Shown here piece after piece: positions 15,201 through 29,400 of a DNA stretch of 64,000 bases. Within the stretch, counting starts at the first letter, position 1. Every line of letters starts with the position of its first letter. This DNA comes from Synaphobranchus kaupii. Its lineage: Eukaryota > Chordata > Actinopteri > Anguilliformes > Synaphobranchidae. The stretch lies in the NCBI GenBank assembly GCA_029718625.1, contig CM056395.1:19308309-19372308 (forward strand), read 5' to 3'. Position numbers and translations under genes: made by a program. Under the pieces are notes generated by a model, which did no database searches, had not been told where the DNA came from, and worked only from the letters and a program-made list of their open reading frames with translations.

Positions 15201-18200
15201 AGCAGCCCACACTACAACAGCAACCCCCACTACAACAGCATCTCCCACTACAACTGCAGCACCAACCACAACTCCAGCTCCGACAACAACACCAGTTCTC
15301 ACTACAACTGCAGCCCCAACTACGTCTGCAGCACCCACTACAACTGCAGCCCCGACAACAACCCCAGTTCCCACTACCACTGCAGCACCCAGTACAACTG
15401 CAGTCCGCACTACAACTTCAGCCCCAACTACAACTGCAGCCCCCACTACAACTGCAGCCCCCACTACAACTGCAGCTCCCACTACAACAGCAGCCTACAC
15501 TACAACTGCAGCACCCACTACAACTGCAGCAACAACAACTGCAGCCCCAACTACAACTGCAGCCCCCACTACAACTTCAGCACCCACTACAACAGCAGTT
15601 CCCACTACAACTGCAGCCCCCACTACAACAGCAGCCTCCACTGCAACTGCAGCACCCACTACAACTGCAGCAACAACAACTGTAGCCCCAACTACAACTT
15701 CAGCCCCCACTACAACTGCAGCCTCCACTACAACTGCAGCCCACACTACAACAGCAGCCCCCACTACAACTGCAGCACCCACTACAACTTCAGCCCCCGT
15801 GACAACTGCAGCACCCAGTACAACTGCAGTCCCCACTACAACTTCAGCCCCAACTACAACTGCAGCCCCCACTACAACTTCAGCCCCCACTACAACTGCA
15901 GCTCCCACTACAACAGCAGCCTCCACTACAACTGCAGCACCCACTACAACTGCAGCAACAACAACTGCAGCCCCAACTACAACTTCAGCCCCCACTACAA
16001 CTGCAGCCCACACTACAACAGCAGCCCCCACTATAACTGCAGCCCTCACTACAACTTCAGCCCCCACTACAACTTCAGCACCCACTACAACAGCAGCTCC
16101 CACTTCAAGAGCAGCCTCCACTACAACAGCAGCCCACACTACAACAGCAACCCCCACTACAACAGCATCTCCCACTCCAACTGCAGCACCAACCACAACT
16201 CCAGCTCTGACAACAACACCAGTTCTCACTACAACTGCAGCCCCAACTACGTCTGCAGCACCCACGACAACTGCAGCCCCGACAACAACCCCAGTTCCCA
16301 CTACTACTGCAGCAGCCAGTACAACTGCAGTCCCCACTACAACTTCAGCCCCAACTACAACTGCAGCCCCCACTACAACTGCAGCCCCCACTACAACTGC
16401 AGCTCCCACTACAACAGCAGCCTACATTACAACTGCAGCACCCACTACAACTGCAGCAACAACAACTGCAGCCCCAACTACAACTGCAGCCCCCACTACA
16501 ACTTCAGCACCCACTACAACAGCAGTTCCCACTACAACTGCAGCCCCCACTACAACAGCAGCCTCCACTGCAACTGCAACACCCACTACACCTGCAGCAC
16601 CAACAACAACTGCAGCCCCCACTACAACTGCAGCCCCCACTATAACAGCAGCCCTCACTACAACAGCAGCCTCCACTGCAACTGCAGCCCCCACTACAAC
16701 TGCAGCACCAACAACAACTGCAGCCCTCACTACAACTTCAGCTCCCACTACAACTTCAGCACCCACTACAACAGCAGCTCCCACTTCAAGAGCAGCCTCC
16801 ACTACAACAGCAGCCCACACTACAACAGCAACCCCCACTACAACAGCATCTCCCACTACAACTGCAGCACAAACCACAACTCCAGCTCCGACAACAACAC
16901 CAGTTCTCACTACAACTGCAGCCCCAACTACGTCTGCAGCACCCACTACAACTGCAGCCCCGACAACAACCCCAGTTCCCACTACCACTGCAGCACCCAG
17001 TACAACTGCAGTCCCCACTACAACTGCAGCTCCCACTACAACAGCAGCCTCCACTACAACTGCAGCACGCACTACAACTGCAGCAACAACAACTGCAGCC
17101 CCAACTACAACTTCAGCCCCCACTACAACTGCAGCACCCACTACAACTTCAGCCCCCGTGACAACTGCAGCTCCCACTACATCAGCAGCCTCCACTACAA
17201 CTGCAGCCCACACTACAACAGCAGCCCCCACTACAACTTCAGCACCCACTACAACAGCAGTTCCCACTACAACTGCAGCCCCAACTACGTCTGCAACACC
17301 CACTACAACTGCAGCCCCGACAACAACCCCAGTTCCCATTACCACTGCAGCACCCAGTACAACTGCAGTCCCCACTACAACTTCAGCCCCAACTACAACT
17401 GCAGCCCCCACTACAACTGCAGCCCCCACTACAACTGCAGCTCCCACTACAACAGCAGCCTCCACTACAACTGCAGCACCCACTACAACTGCAGCAACAA
17501 CAACTGCAGCCCCAACTACAACTTCAGCCCCCACTACAACTGCAGCACCCACTACAACTTCAGCCCCCGTGACAACTGCAGCTCCCACTACATCAGCAGC
17601 CTCCACTACAACTGCAGCCCACACTACAACAGCAGCCCCAACTACAACTGCAGCCCCCACTACAACTTCAGCACCCACTACAACAGCAGTTCCGACTACA
17701 ACTGCAGCCCCCACTACAACAGCAGCCTCCACTGCAACTGCAGCACCCACTACACCTGCAGCACCAACAACAACTGCAGCCCCCACTACAACTTCAGCAC
17801 CCATTACAACAGCAGTTCCAACTACAACTGCAGCCCCCACTACAACAGCAGCCCCCACTACAACAGCAGCCCCCACCACAACAGCAGCCTCGACTGCAAC
17901 TGCAGCCCCCACTACAACTGCAGCACCCACTACAACTGCAGCAACAACAACTGCAGCCCCAACTACAACTTCAGCCCCCACTACAACTGCAGCACCCACT
18001 ACAACTTCAGCCCCTGTGACAACTGCAGCTCCCACTACATCAGCAGCCTCCACTACAACTGCAGCCCACACTACAACAGCAGCTCCCACTACAACAGCAG
18101 CCTCCACTACAACTGCAGCACCCACTACAACTGCAGCAACAACAACTGCAGCCCCAACTACAACTTCAGCCCCCACTACAACTGCAGCACCCACTACAAC

Positions 18201-21200
18201 TTCAGCCCCCGTGACAACTGCAGCTCCCACTACATCAGCAGCCTCCACTACAACTGCAGCCCACACTACAACAGCAGCCCCAACTACAACTGCAGCCCCC
18301 ACTACAACTTCAGCACCCACTACAACAGCAGTTCCCACTACAACTGCAGCCCCCACTACAACAGCAGCCTCCACTGCAACTGCAGCCCCCACTAAAACTG
18401 CAGCACCAACAACAACTGCAGCCCTCACTACAACTTCAGCCCCCACTACAACTTCAGCACCCACTACAACAGCAGTTCCCACTACAACTGCAGCCCCCAC
18501 TACAACAGCAGCCTCCACTGCAACTGCAACACCCACTACACCTGCAGCACCAACAACAACAACTGCAGCCCCCACTACAACTTCAGCAACCAGTACAACA
18601 GCAGTTCCCACTACAACTGCAGCCCCCACTACAACAGCAGCCCTCACTACAACAGCAGCCTCCACTGCAACTGCAGCACCAAGAACTGCAGCCCTCACTA
18701 CAACTTCAGCTCCCACTACAACTTCAGCACCCACTACAACAGCAGCTCCCACTTCAAGAGCAGCCTCCACTACAACAGCAGCCCACACTACAACAGCAAC
18801 CCCCACTACAACAGCATCTCCCACTACAACTGCAGCACAAACCACAACTCCAGCTCCGACAACAACACCAGTTCTCACTACAACTGCAGCCCCAACTACG
18901 TCTGCAGCACCCACTACAACTGCAGCCCCGACAACAACCCCAGTTCCCACTACCACTGCAGCACCCAGTACAACTGCAGTCCCCACTACAACTTCAGCCC
19001 CAACAACAACTGCAGCCCCCACTACAACTGCAGCCCCCACTACAACTGCAGCTCCCACTACAACAGCAGCCTCCACTACAACTGCAGCACCCACTACAAC
19101 TGCAGCAACAACAACTGCAGCCCCAACTACAACTTCAGCCCCCACTACAACTGCAGCACCCAGTACAACTGCAGTCCCCACTACAACTTCAGACCCAACT
19201 ACAACTGCAGCCCCCACTACAACTGCAGCCTCCACTACAACTGCAGCTCCCATTACAACAGCAGCCTCCACTACAACTGCAGCACCCACTACAACTGCAG
19301 CAACAACAACTGCAGCCCCAACTACAACTTCAGCACCCACTACAACAGCAGTTCCCACTACAACTGCAGCCCCCACTACAACAGCAGCCTCCACTGCAAC
19401 TGCAGCACCCACTACACCTGCAGCACCAACAACAACTGCAGCCCCCACTACAACTTCAGCACCCACTACAACAGCAGTTCCCACTACAACTGCAGACCCC
19501 ACTACAACAGCAGCCCCCACTACAACAGCAGCCTCCACTGCAACTGCAGCCCCCACTACAACTCCAGCTCCGACAACAACACCAGTTCTCACTACAACTG
19601 CAGCCCCAACTACGTCTGCAACACCCACTACAACTGCAGCCCCGACAACAACCCCAGTTCCCACTACCACTGCAGCACCCAGTACAACTGCAGTCCCCAC
19701 TACAACTTCAGCCCCAACTACAACTGCAGCCCCCACTACAACTGCAGCTCCCACTACAACAGCAGCCTCCACTACAACTGCAGCACCCACTACAACTGCA
19801 GCAAAAACAACTTCAGCCCCCACTACAACTGCAGCACCCACTACAGCTTCAGCCCCCGTGACAACTGCAGCTCCCACTACATCAGCAGCCTCCACTACAA
19901 CTGCAGCCCACACTACAACAGCAGCCCCAACTACAACTGCAGCCCCCACTACAACTTCAGCACCCACTACAACAGCAGTTCCCACTACAACTGCAGCCCC
20001 CACTACAACAGCAGCCTCCACTGCAACTGCAGCACCCACTACACCTGCAGCACCAACAACAACTGCAGCCCCCACTACAACTTCAGCACCCAGTACAACA
20101 GCAGTTCCAACTAGAACTGCAGCCCCCACTACAACAGCAGCCCCCACTACAACTGCAGCACCCACAACAACTGCAGCAACAACAACTGCAGCCCCAACTA
20201 CAACTTCAGCCCCCACTACAACTGCAGCACCCACTACAACTTCAGCCCCTGTGACAACTGCAGCACCCAGTACAACTGCAGTCCCCACTACAACTTCAGC
20301 CCCCACTACAACTGCAGCCCCCACTACAACTGCAGCTCCCACTACAACAGCAGCCTCCACTACAACTGCAGCACCCACTACAACTGCAGCAACAACAACT
20401 GCAGCCCCAACTACAACTGCAGCCCCCACTACAACTTCAGCACCCACTACAACAGCAGTTCCCACTACAACTGCAGCCCCCACTACAACAGCAGCCTCCA
20501 CTGCAACTGCAGCACCCACTACAACTGCAGCAACAACAACTGTAGCCCCAACTACAACTTCAGCCCCCACTACAACTGCAGCCTCCACTACAACTGCAGC
20601 CCACACTACAACAGCAGCCCCCACTACAACTGCAGCACCCACTACAACTTCAGCCCCCGTGACAACTGCAGCACCCAGTACAACTGCAGTCCCCACTACA
20701 ACTTCAGCCCCAACTACAACTGCAGCCCCCACTACAACTTCAGCCCCCACTACAACTGCAGCTCCCACTACAACAGCAGCCTCCACTACAACTGCAGCAC
20801 CCACTACAACTGCAGCAACAACAACTGCAGCCCCAACTACAACTTCAGCCCCCACTACAACTGCAGCCCACACTACAACAGCAGCCCCCACTATAACTGC
20901 AGCCCTCACTACAACTTCAGCCCCCACTACAACTTCAGCACCCACTACAACAGCAGCTCCCACTTCAAGAGCAGCCTCCACTACAACAGCAGCCCACACT
21001 ACAACAGCAACCCCCACTACAACAGCATCTCCCACTCCAACTGCAGCACCAACCACAACTCCAGCTCCGACAACAACACCAGTTCTCACTACAACTGCAG
21101 CCCCAACTACGTCTGCAGCACCCACTACAACTGCAGCCGCGACAACAACCCCAGTTCCCACTACTACTGCAGCAGCCAGTACAACTGCAGTCCCCACTAC

Positions 21201-23415
21201 AACTTCAGCCCCAACTACAACTGCAGCCCCCACTACAACTGCAGCCCCCACTACAACTGCAGCTCCCACTACAACAGCAGCCTACATTACAACTGCAGCA
21301 CCCACTACAACTGCAGCAACAACAACTGCAGCCCCAACTACAACTGCAGCCCCCACTACAACTTCAGCACCCACTACAACAGCAGTTCCCACTACAACTG
21401 CAGCCCCCACTACAACAGCAGCCTCCACTGCAACTGCAACACCCACTACACCTGCAGCACCAACAACAACTGCAGCCCCCACTACAACTGCAGCCCCCAC
21501 TACAACAGCAGCCCTCACTACAACAGCAGCCTCCACTGCAACTGCAGCCCCCACTACAACTGCAGCACCAACAACAACTGCAGCCCTCACTACAACTTCA
21601 GCTCCCACTACAACTTCAGCACCCACTACAACAGCAGCTCCCACTTCAAGAGCAGCCTCCACTACAACAGCAGCCCACACTACAACAGCAATCCCCACTA
21701 CAACAGCATCTCCCACTACAACTGCAGCACAAACCACAACTCCAGCTCCGACAACAACACCAGTTCTCACTACAACTGCAGCCCCAACTATGTCTGCAGC
21801 ACCCACTACAACTGCAGCCCCGACAACAACCCCAGTTCCCACTACCACTGCAGCACCCAGTACAACTGCAGTCCCCACTACAACTGCAGCTCCCACTACA
21901 ACAGCAGCCTCCACTACAACTGCAGCACGCACTACAACTGCAGCAACAACAACTGCAGCCCCAACTACAACTTCAGCCCCCACTACAACTGCAGCACCCA
22001 CTACAACTTCAGCCCCCGTGACAACTGCAGCTCCCACTACATCAGCAGCCTCCACTACAACTGCAGCCCACACTACAACAGCAGCCCCCACTACAACTTC
22101 AGCACCCACTACAACAGCAGTTCCCACTACAACTGCAGCCCCAACTACGTCTGCAACACCCACTACAACTGCAGCCCCGACAACAACCCCAGTTCCCATT
22201 ACCACTGCAGCACCCAGTACAACTGCAGTCCCCACTACAACTTCAGCCCCAACTACAACTGCAGCCCCCACTACAACTGCAGCCCCCACTACAACTGCAG
22301 CTCCCACTACAACAGCAGCCTCCACTACAACTGCAGCACCCACTACAACTGCAGCAACAACAACTGCAGCCCCAACTACAACTTCAGCCCCCACTACAAC
22401 TGCAGCACCCACTACAACTTCAGCCCCCGTGACAACTGCAGCTCCCACTACATCAGCAGCCTCCACTACAACTGCAGCCCACACTACAACAGCAGCCCCA
22501 ACTACAACTGCAGCCCCCACTACAACTTCAGCACCCACTACAACAGCAGTTCCGACTACAACTGCAGCCCCCACTACAACAGCAGCCTCCACTGCAACTG
22601 CAGCACCCACTACACCTGCAGCACCAACAACAACTGCAGCCCCCACTACAACTTCAGCACCCATTACAACAGCAGTTCCAACTACAACTGCAGCCCCCAC
22701 TACAACAGCAGCCCCCACTACAACAGCAGCCTCGACTGCAACTGCAGCCCCCACTACAACTGCAGCACCCACTACAACTGCAGCAACAACAACTGCAGCC
22801 CCAACTACAACTTCAGCCCCCACTACAACTGCAGCACCCACTACAACTTCAGCCCCCGTGACAACTGCAGCTCCCACTACATCAGCAGCCTCCACTACAA
22901 CTGCAGCCCACACTACAACAGCAGCTCCCACTACAACAGCAGCCTCCACTACAACTGCAGCACCCACTACAACTGCAGCAACAACAACTGCAGCCCCAAC
23001 TACAACTTCAGCCCCCACTACAACTGCAGCACCCACTACAACTTCAGCCCCCGTGACAACTGCAGCTCCCACTACATCAGCAGCCTCCACTACAACTGCA
23101 GCCCACACTACAACAGCAGCCCCAACTACAACTGCAGCCCCCACTACAACTTCAGCACCCACTACAACAGCAGTTCCCACTACAACTGCAGCCCCCACTA
23201 CAACAGCAGCCTCCACTGCAACTGCAGCCCCCACTAAAACTGCAGCACCAACAACAACTGCAGCCCTCACTACAACTTCAGCCCCCACTACAACTTCAGC
23301 ACCCACTACAACAGCAGTTCCCACTACAACTGCAGCCCCCACTACAACAGCAGCCTCCACTGCAACTGCAACACCCACTACACCTGCAGCACCAACAACA
23401 ACAACTGCAGCCCCC
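1..23415 (+). CDS. Mucin-like repeat domain, segment 1 (phase 1, 7,805 codons)
   Basis: Open from the first base in phase 1, so the 5' end is truncated by the window. The first 3.28 kb has no ATG/GTG/TTG in phase but is a copy of 5,968-9,246, which is open. The GTG at 3280 is an internal Val codon (A-P-V-T-T-A-A), not a start: the same phase is open upstream, and the GTG recurs at 9247, 12973, 14155 and elsewhere. The segment ends where the C run 23411-23416 has six C instead of five. Past this point phase 1 reads H-Y-N-C/S-S-P until a TAA at 25192-25194; that tail is a frameshift product, while the Thr-rich phase continues in phase 2. Confidence 0.7.
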
Positions 23416-26400
23416 CACTACAACTTCAGCACCCAGTACAACAGCAGTTCCCACTACAACTGCAGCCCCCACTACAACAGCAGCCCTCACTACAACAGCA
23501 GCCTCCACTGCAACTGCAGCCCCCACTACAACTGCAGCACCAACAACAACTGCAGCCCTCACTACAACTTCAGCTCCCACTACAACTTCAGCACCCACTA
23601 CAACAGCAGCTCCCACTTCAAGAGCAGCCTCCACTACAACAGCAGCCCACACTACAACAGCAACCCCCACTACAACAGCATCTCCCACTACAACTGCAGC
23701 ACAAACCACAACTCCAGCTCCGACAACAACACCAGTTCTCACTACAACTGCAGCCCCAACTACGTCTGCAGCACCCACTACAACTGCAGCCCCGACAACA
23801 ACCCCAGTTCCCACTACCACTGCAGCACCCAGTACAACTGCAGTCCCCACTACAACTTCAGCCCCAACAACAACTGCAGCCCCCACTACAACTGCAGCCC
23901 CCACTACAACTGCAGCTCCCACTACAACAGCAGCCTCCACTACAACTGCAGCACCCACTACAACTGCAGCAACAACAACTGCAGCCCCAACTACAACTTC
24001 AGCCCCCACTACAACTGCAGCACCCAGTACAACTGCAGTCCCCACTACAACTTCAGACCCAACTACAACTGCAGCCCCCGCTACAACTGCAGCCTCCACT
24101 ACAACTGCAGCTCCCATTACAACAGCAGCCTCCACTACAACTGCAGCACCCACTACAACTGCAGCAACAACAACTGCAGCCCCAACTACAACTTCAGCAC
24201 CCACTACAACAGCAGTTCCCACTACAACTGCAGCCCCCACTACAACAGCAGCCTCCACTGCAACTGCAGCACCCACTACACCTGCAGCACCAACAACAAC
24301 TGCAGCCCCCATTACAACTTCAGCACCCACTACAACAGCAGTTCCCACTACAACTGCAGCCCCCACTACAACTGCAGCCCCCACTACAACAGCAGCCCCC
24401 ACTACAACAGCAGCCTCCACTGCAACTGCAGCCTCCACTACAACTGCAGCACCAACAACAACTGCAGCCCTCACTACAACTTCAGCCCCCACTACAACTT
24501 CAGCACCCACTACAACAGCAGTTCCCACTACAACTGCAGCCCCCACTACAACAGCAGCCTCCACTGCAACTGCAGCACCCACTACACCTGCTGCACCAAC
24601 AACAACTGCAGCCCCCACTACAACTTCAGCACCCAGTACAACAGCAGTTCCCACTACAACTGCAGCCCCCACTACAACAGCAGCCCTCACTACAACAGCA
24701 GCCTCCAATGCAACTGCAGCCCCCACTACAACTGCAGCACCAACAACAACTGCAGCCCTCACTACAACTTCAGCTCCCACTACAACTTCAGCACCCACTA
24801 CAACAGCAGCTCCCACTTCAAGAGCTGCCTCCACTACAACAGCAGCCCACACTACAACAGCAACCCCCACTACAACAGCATCTCCCACTACAACTGCAGC
24901 ACAAACCACAACTCCAGCTCCGACAACAACACCAGTTCTCACTACAACTGCAGCCCCAACTACGTCTGCAGCACCCACTACAACTGCAGCCCCGACAACA
25001 ACCCCAGTTCCCACTACCACTGCAGCACCCAGTACAACTGCAGTCCCCACTACAACTTCAGCCCCAACAACAACTGCAGCCCCCACTACAACTGCAGCCC
25101 CCACTACAACTGCAGCTCCCACTACAACAGCAGCCTCCACTACAACTGCAGCACCCACTACAACTGCAGCAACAACAACTGCAGCCCCAACTAAAACTTC
25201 AGCCCCCACTACAACTGCAGCACCCAGTACAACTGCAGTCCCCACTACAACTTCAGCCCCAACTACAACTGCAGCCCACACTACAACTGCAGCCTCCACT
25301 ACAACTGCAACTCCCACTACAACAGCAGCCTCCACTACAACAGCAGCACCCACTACAACTGCAGCAACAACAACTGCAGCCCCAACTACAACTTCAGCCC
25401 CCACTACAACTTCAGCACCCACTACAACAGCAGTTCCCACTACAACTGCAGCCCCCACTACAACAGCAGCCTCCACTGCAACTGCAGCACCCACTACACC
25501 TGCAGCACCAACAACAACTGCAGCCCCCACTACAACTTCAGCACCCACTACAACAGCAGTTCCCACTACAACTGCAGACCCCACTACAACAGCAGCCCCC
25601 ACTACAACAGCAGCCTCCACTGCAACTGCAGCCCCCACTACAACTCCAGCTCCGACAACAACACCAGTTCTCACTACAACTGCAGCCCCAACTACGTCTG
25701 CAACACCCACTACAACTGCAGCCCCGACAACAACCCCAGTTCCCACTACCACTGCAGCACCCAGTACAACTGCAGTCCCCAGTACAACTTCAGCCCCAAC
25801 TACAACTGCAGCCCCCACTACAACTGCAGCCCCCACTACAACTGCAGCTCCCACTACAACAGCAGCCTCCACTACAACTGCAGCACCCACTACAACTGCA
25901 GCAACAACAACTGGAGCCCCAACTACAACTTCAGCCCCCACTACAACAGCAGCCTCCACTGCAACTGCAGCCCCCACTACAACTGCAGCACCAACAACTG
26001 CAGCCCCCACTACAACTTCAGCACCCAGTACAACAGCAGTTCCCACTGCAACTGCAGCCCCCACTACAACAGCAGCCCTCACTACAACAGCAGCCTCCAC
26101 TACAACTGCAGCACCCACTACAACTGCAGCAACAACAACTGCAGCCCCAACTACAACTTCAGCCCCCACTACAACTGCAGCACCCACTACAACTTCAGCT
26201 CCCGTGAAAACTGCAGCACCCAGTACAACTGCAGTCCCCACTACAACTTCAGCCCCAACTACAACTACAGCCCCCACTACAACTGCAGCCCCCACTACAA
26301 CTGCAGCTCCCACTACAACAGCAGCCTCCACTACAACTGCAGCAACAACTGCAGCCCCCAACTACAACTTCAGCCCCCACTACAACTGCAGCCCACACTA

Positions 26401-29400
26401 CAACAGCAGCCCCCACTATAACTGCAGCCCTCACTACAACTTCAGCACCCACTACAACAGCAGCTCCCACTTCAAGAGCAGCCTCCACCACAACAGCAGC
26501 CCACACTACAACAGCAACCCCCACTACAACAGCATCTCCCACTCCAACTGCAGCAACAACCACAACTCCAGCTCCGACAACAACACCAGTTCTCACTACA
26601 ACTGCAGCCCCAACTACGTCTGCAGCACCCACTACAACTGCAGCCCCGACAACAACCCCAGTTCCCACTACCACTGCAGCACCCAGTACAACTGCAGTCC
26701 CCACTACAACTTCAGCCCCAACAACAACTGCAGCCCCCACTACAACTGCAGCCCCCACTACAACTGCAGCTCCCACTACAACAGCAGCCTCCACTACAAC
26801 TGCAGCACCCACTACAACTGCAGCAACAACAACTGCAGCCCCAACTACAACTTCAGCCCCCACTACAACTGCAGCACCCAGTACAACTGCAGTCCCCACT
26901 ACAACTTCAGACCCAACTACAACTGCAGCCCCCACTACAACTGCAGCCTCCACTACAACTGCAGCTCCCATTACAACAGCAGCCTCCACTACAACTGCAG
27001 CACCCACTACAACTGCAGCAACAACAACTGCAGCCCCAACTACAACTTCAGCACCCACTACAACAGCAGTTCCCACTACAACTGCAGCCCCCACTACAAC
27101 AGCAGCCTCCACTGCAACTGCAGCACCCACTACACCTGCAGCACCAACAACAACTGCAGCCCCCATTACAACTTCAGCACCCACTACAACAGCAGTTCCC
27201 ACTACAACTGCAGCCCCCACTACAACTGCAGCCCCCACTACAACAGCAGCCCCCACTACAACAGCAGCCTCCACTGCAACTGCAGCCCCCACTACAACTG
27301 CAGCACCAACAACAACTGCAGCCCTCACTACAACTTCAGCCCCCACTACAACTTCAGCACCCACTACAACAGCAGTTCCCACTACAACTGCAGCCCCCAC
27401 TACAACAGCAGCCTCCACTGCAACTGCAGCACCCACTACACCTGCTGCACCAACAACAACTGCAGCCCCCACTACAACTTCAGCACCCAGTACAACAGCA
27501 GTTCCCACTACAACTGCAGCCCCCACTACAACAGCAGCCCCCACTACAACAGCAGCCCCCACCACAACAGCAGCCTCGACTGCAACTGCAGCCCCCACTA
27601 CAACTGCAGCACCCACTACAACTGCAGCAACAACAACTGCAGCCCCAACTACAACTTCAGCCCCCACTACAACTGCAGCACCCACTACAACTTCAGCCCC
27701 TGTGACAACTGCAGCTCCCACTACATCAGCAGCCTCCACTACAACTGCAGCCCACACTACAACAGCAGCTCCCACTACAACAGCAGCCTCCACTACAACT
27801 GCAGCACCCACTACAACTGCAGCAACAACAACTGCAGCCCCAACTACAACTTCAGCCCCCACTACAACTGCAGCACCCACTACAACTTCAGCCCCCGTGA
27901 CAACTGCAGCTCCCACTACATCAGCAGCCTCCACTACAACTGCAGCCCACACTACAACAGCAGCCCCAACTACAACTGCAGCCCCCACTACAACTTCAGC
28001 ACCCACTACAACAGCAGTTCCCACTACAACTGCAGCCCCCACTACAACAGCAGCCTCCACTGCAACTGCAGCCCCCACTAAAACTGCAGCACCAACAACA
28101 ACTGCAGCCCTCACTACAACTTCAGCCCCCACTACAACTTCAGCACCCACTACAACAGCAGTTCCCACTACAACTGCAGCCCCCACTACAACAGCAGCCT
28201 CCACTGCAACTGCAACACCCACTACACCTGCAGCACCAACAACAACAACTGCAGCCCCCACTACAACTTCAGCACCCAGTACAACAGCAGTTCCCACTAC
28301 AACTGCAGCCCCCACTACAACAGCAGCCCTCACTACAACAGCAGCCTCCACTGCAACTGCAGCACCAAGAACTGCAGCCCTCACTACAACTTCAGCTCCC
28401 ACTACAACTTCAGCACCCACTACAACAGCAGCTCCCACTTCAAGAGCAGCCTCCACTACAACAGCAGCCCACACTACAACAGCAACCCCCACTACAACAG
28501 CATCTCCCACTACAACTGCAGCACAAACCACAACTCCAGCTCCGACAACAACACCAGTTCTCACTACAACTGCAGCCCCAACTACGTCTGCAGCACCCAC
28601 TACAACTGCAGCCCCGACAACAACCCCAGTTCCTACTACCACTGCAGCACCCAGTACAACTGCAGTCCCCACTACAACTTCAGCCCCAACAACAACTGCA
28701 GCCCCCACTACAACTGCAGCCCCCACTACAACTGCAGCTCCCACTACAACAGCAGCCTCCACTACAACTGCAGCACCCACTACAACTGCAGCAACAACAA
28801 CTGCAGCCCCAACTACAACTTCAGCCCCCACTACAACTGCAGCACTCAGTACAACTGCAGTCCCCACTACAACTTCAGACCCAACTACAACTGCAGCCCC
28901 CACTACAACTGCAGCCTCCACTACAACTGCAGCTCCCATTACAACAGCAGCCTCCACTACAACTGCAGCACCCACTACAACTGCAGCAACAACAACTGCA
29001 GCCCCAACTACAACTTCAGCACCCACTACAACAGCAGTTCCCACTACAACTGCAGCCCCCACTACAACAGCAGCCTCCACTGCAACTGCAGCACCCACTA
29101 CACCTGCAGCACCAACAACAACTGCAGCCCCCACTACAACTTCAGCACCCACTACAACAGCAGTTCCCACTACAACTGCAGACCCCACTACAACAGCAGC
29201 CCCCACTACAACAGCAGCCTCCACTGCAACTGCAGCCCCCCACTACAACTCCAGCTCCGACAACAACACCAGTTCTCACTACAACTGCAGCCCCAACTAC
29301 GTCTGCAACACCCACTACAACTGCAGCCCCCGACAACAACCCCAGTTCCCACTACCACTGCAGCACCCAGTACAACTGCAGTCCCCACTACAACTTCAGC

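Noticed and set aside
23417..25194. H-Y-N-C-S-P-rich C-terminal tail of the phase-1 ORF ending at a TAA
   Set aside because: It begins exactly at the six-C run 23411-23416 and is the frameshifted reading of normal units; the sister copy near 33.1 kb has five C and no tail.
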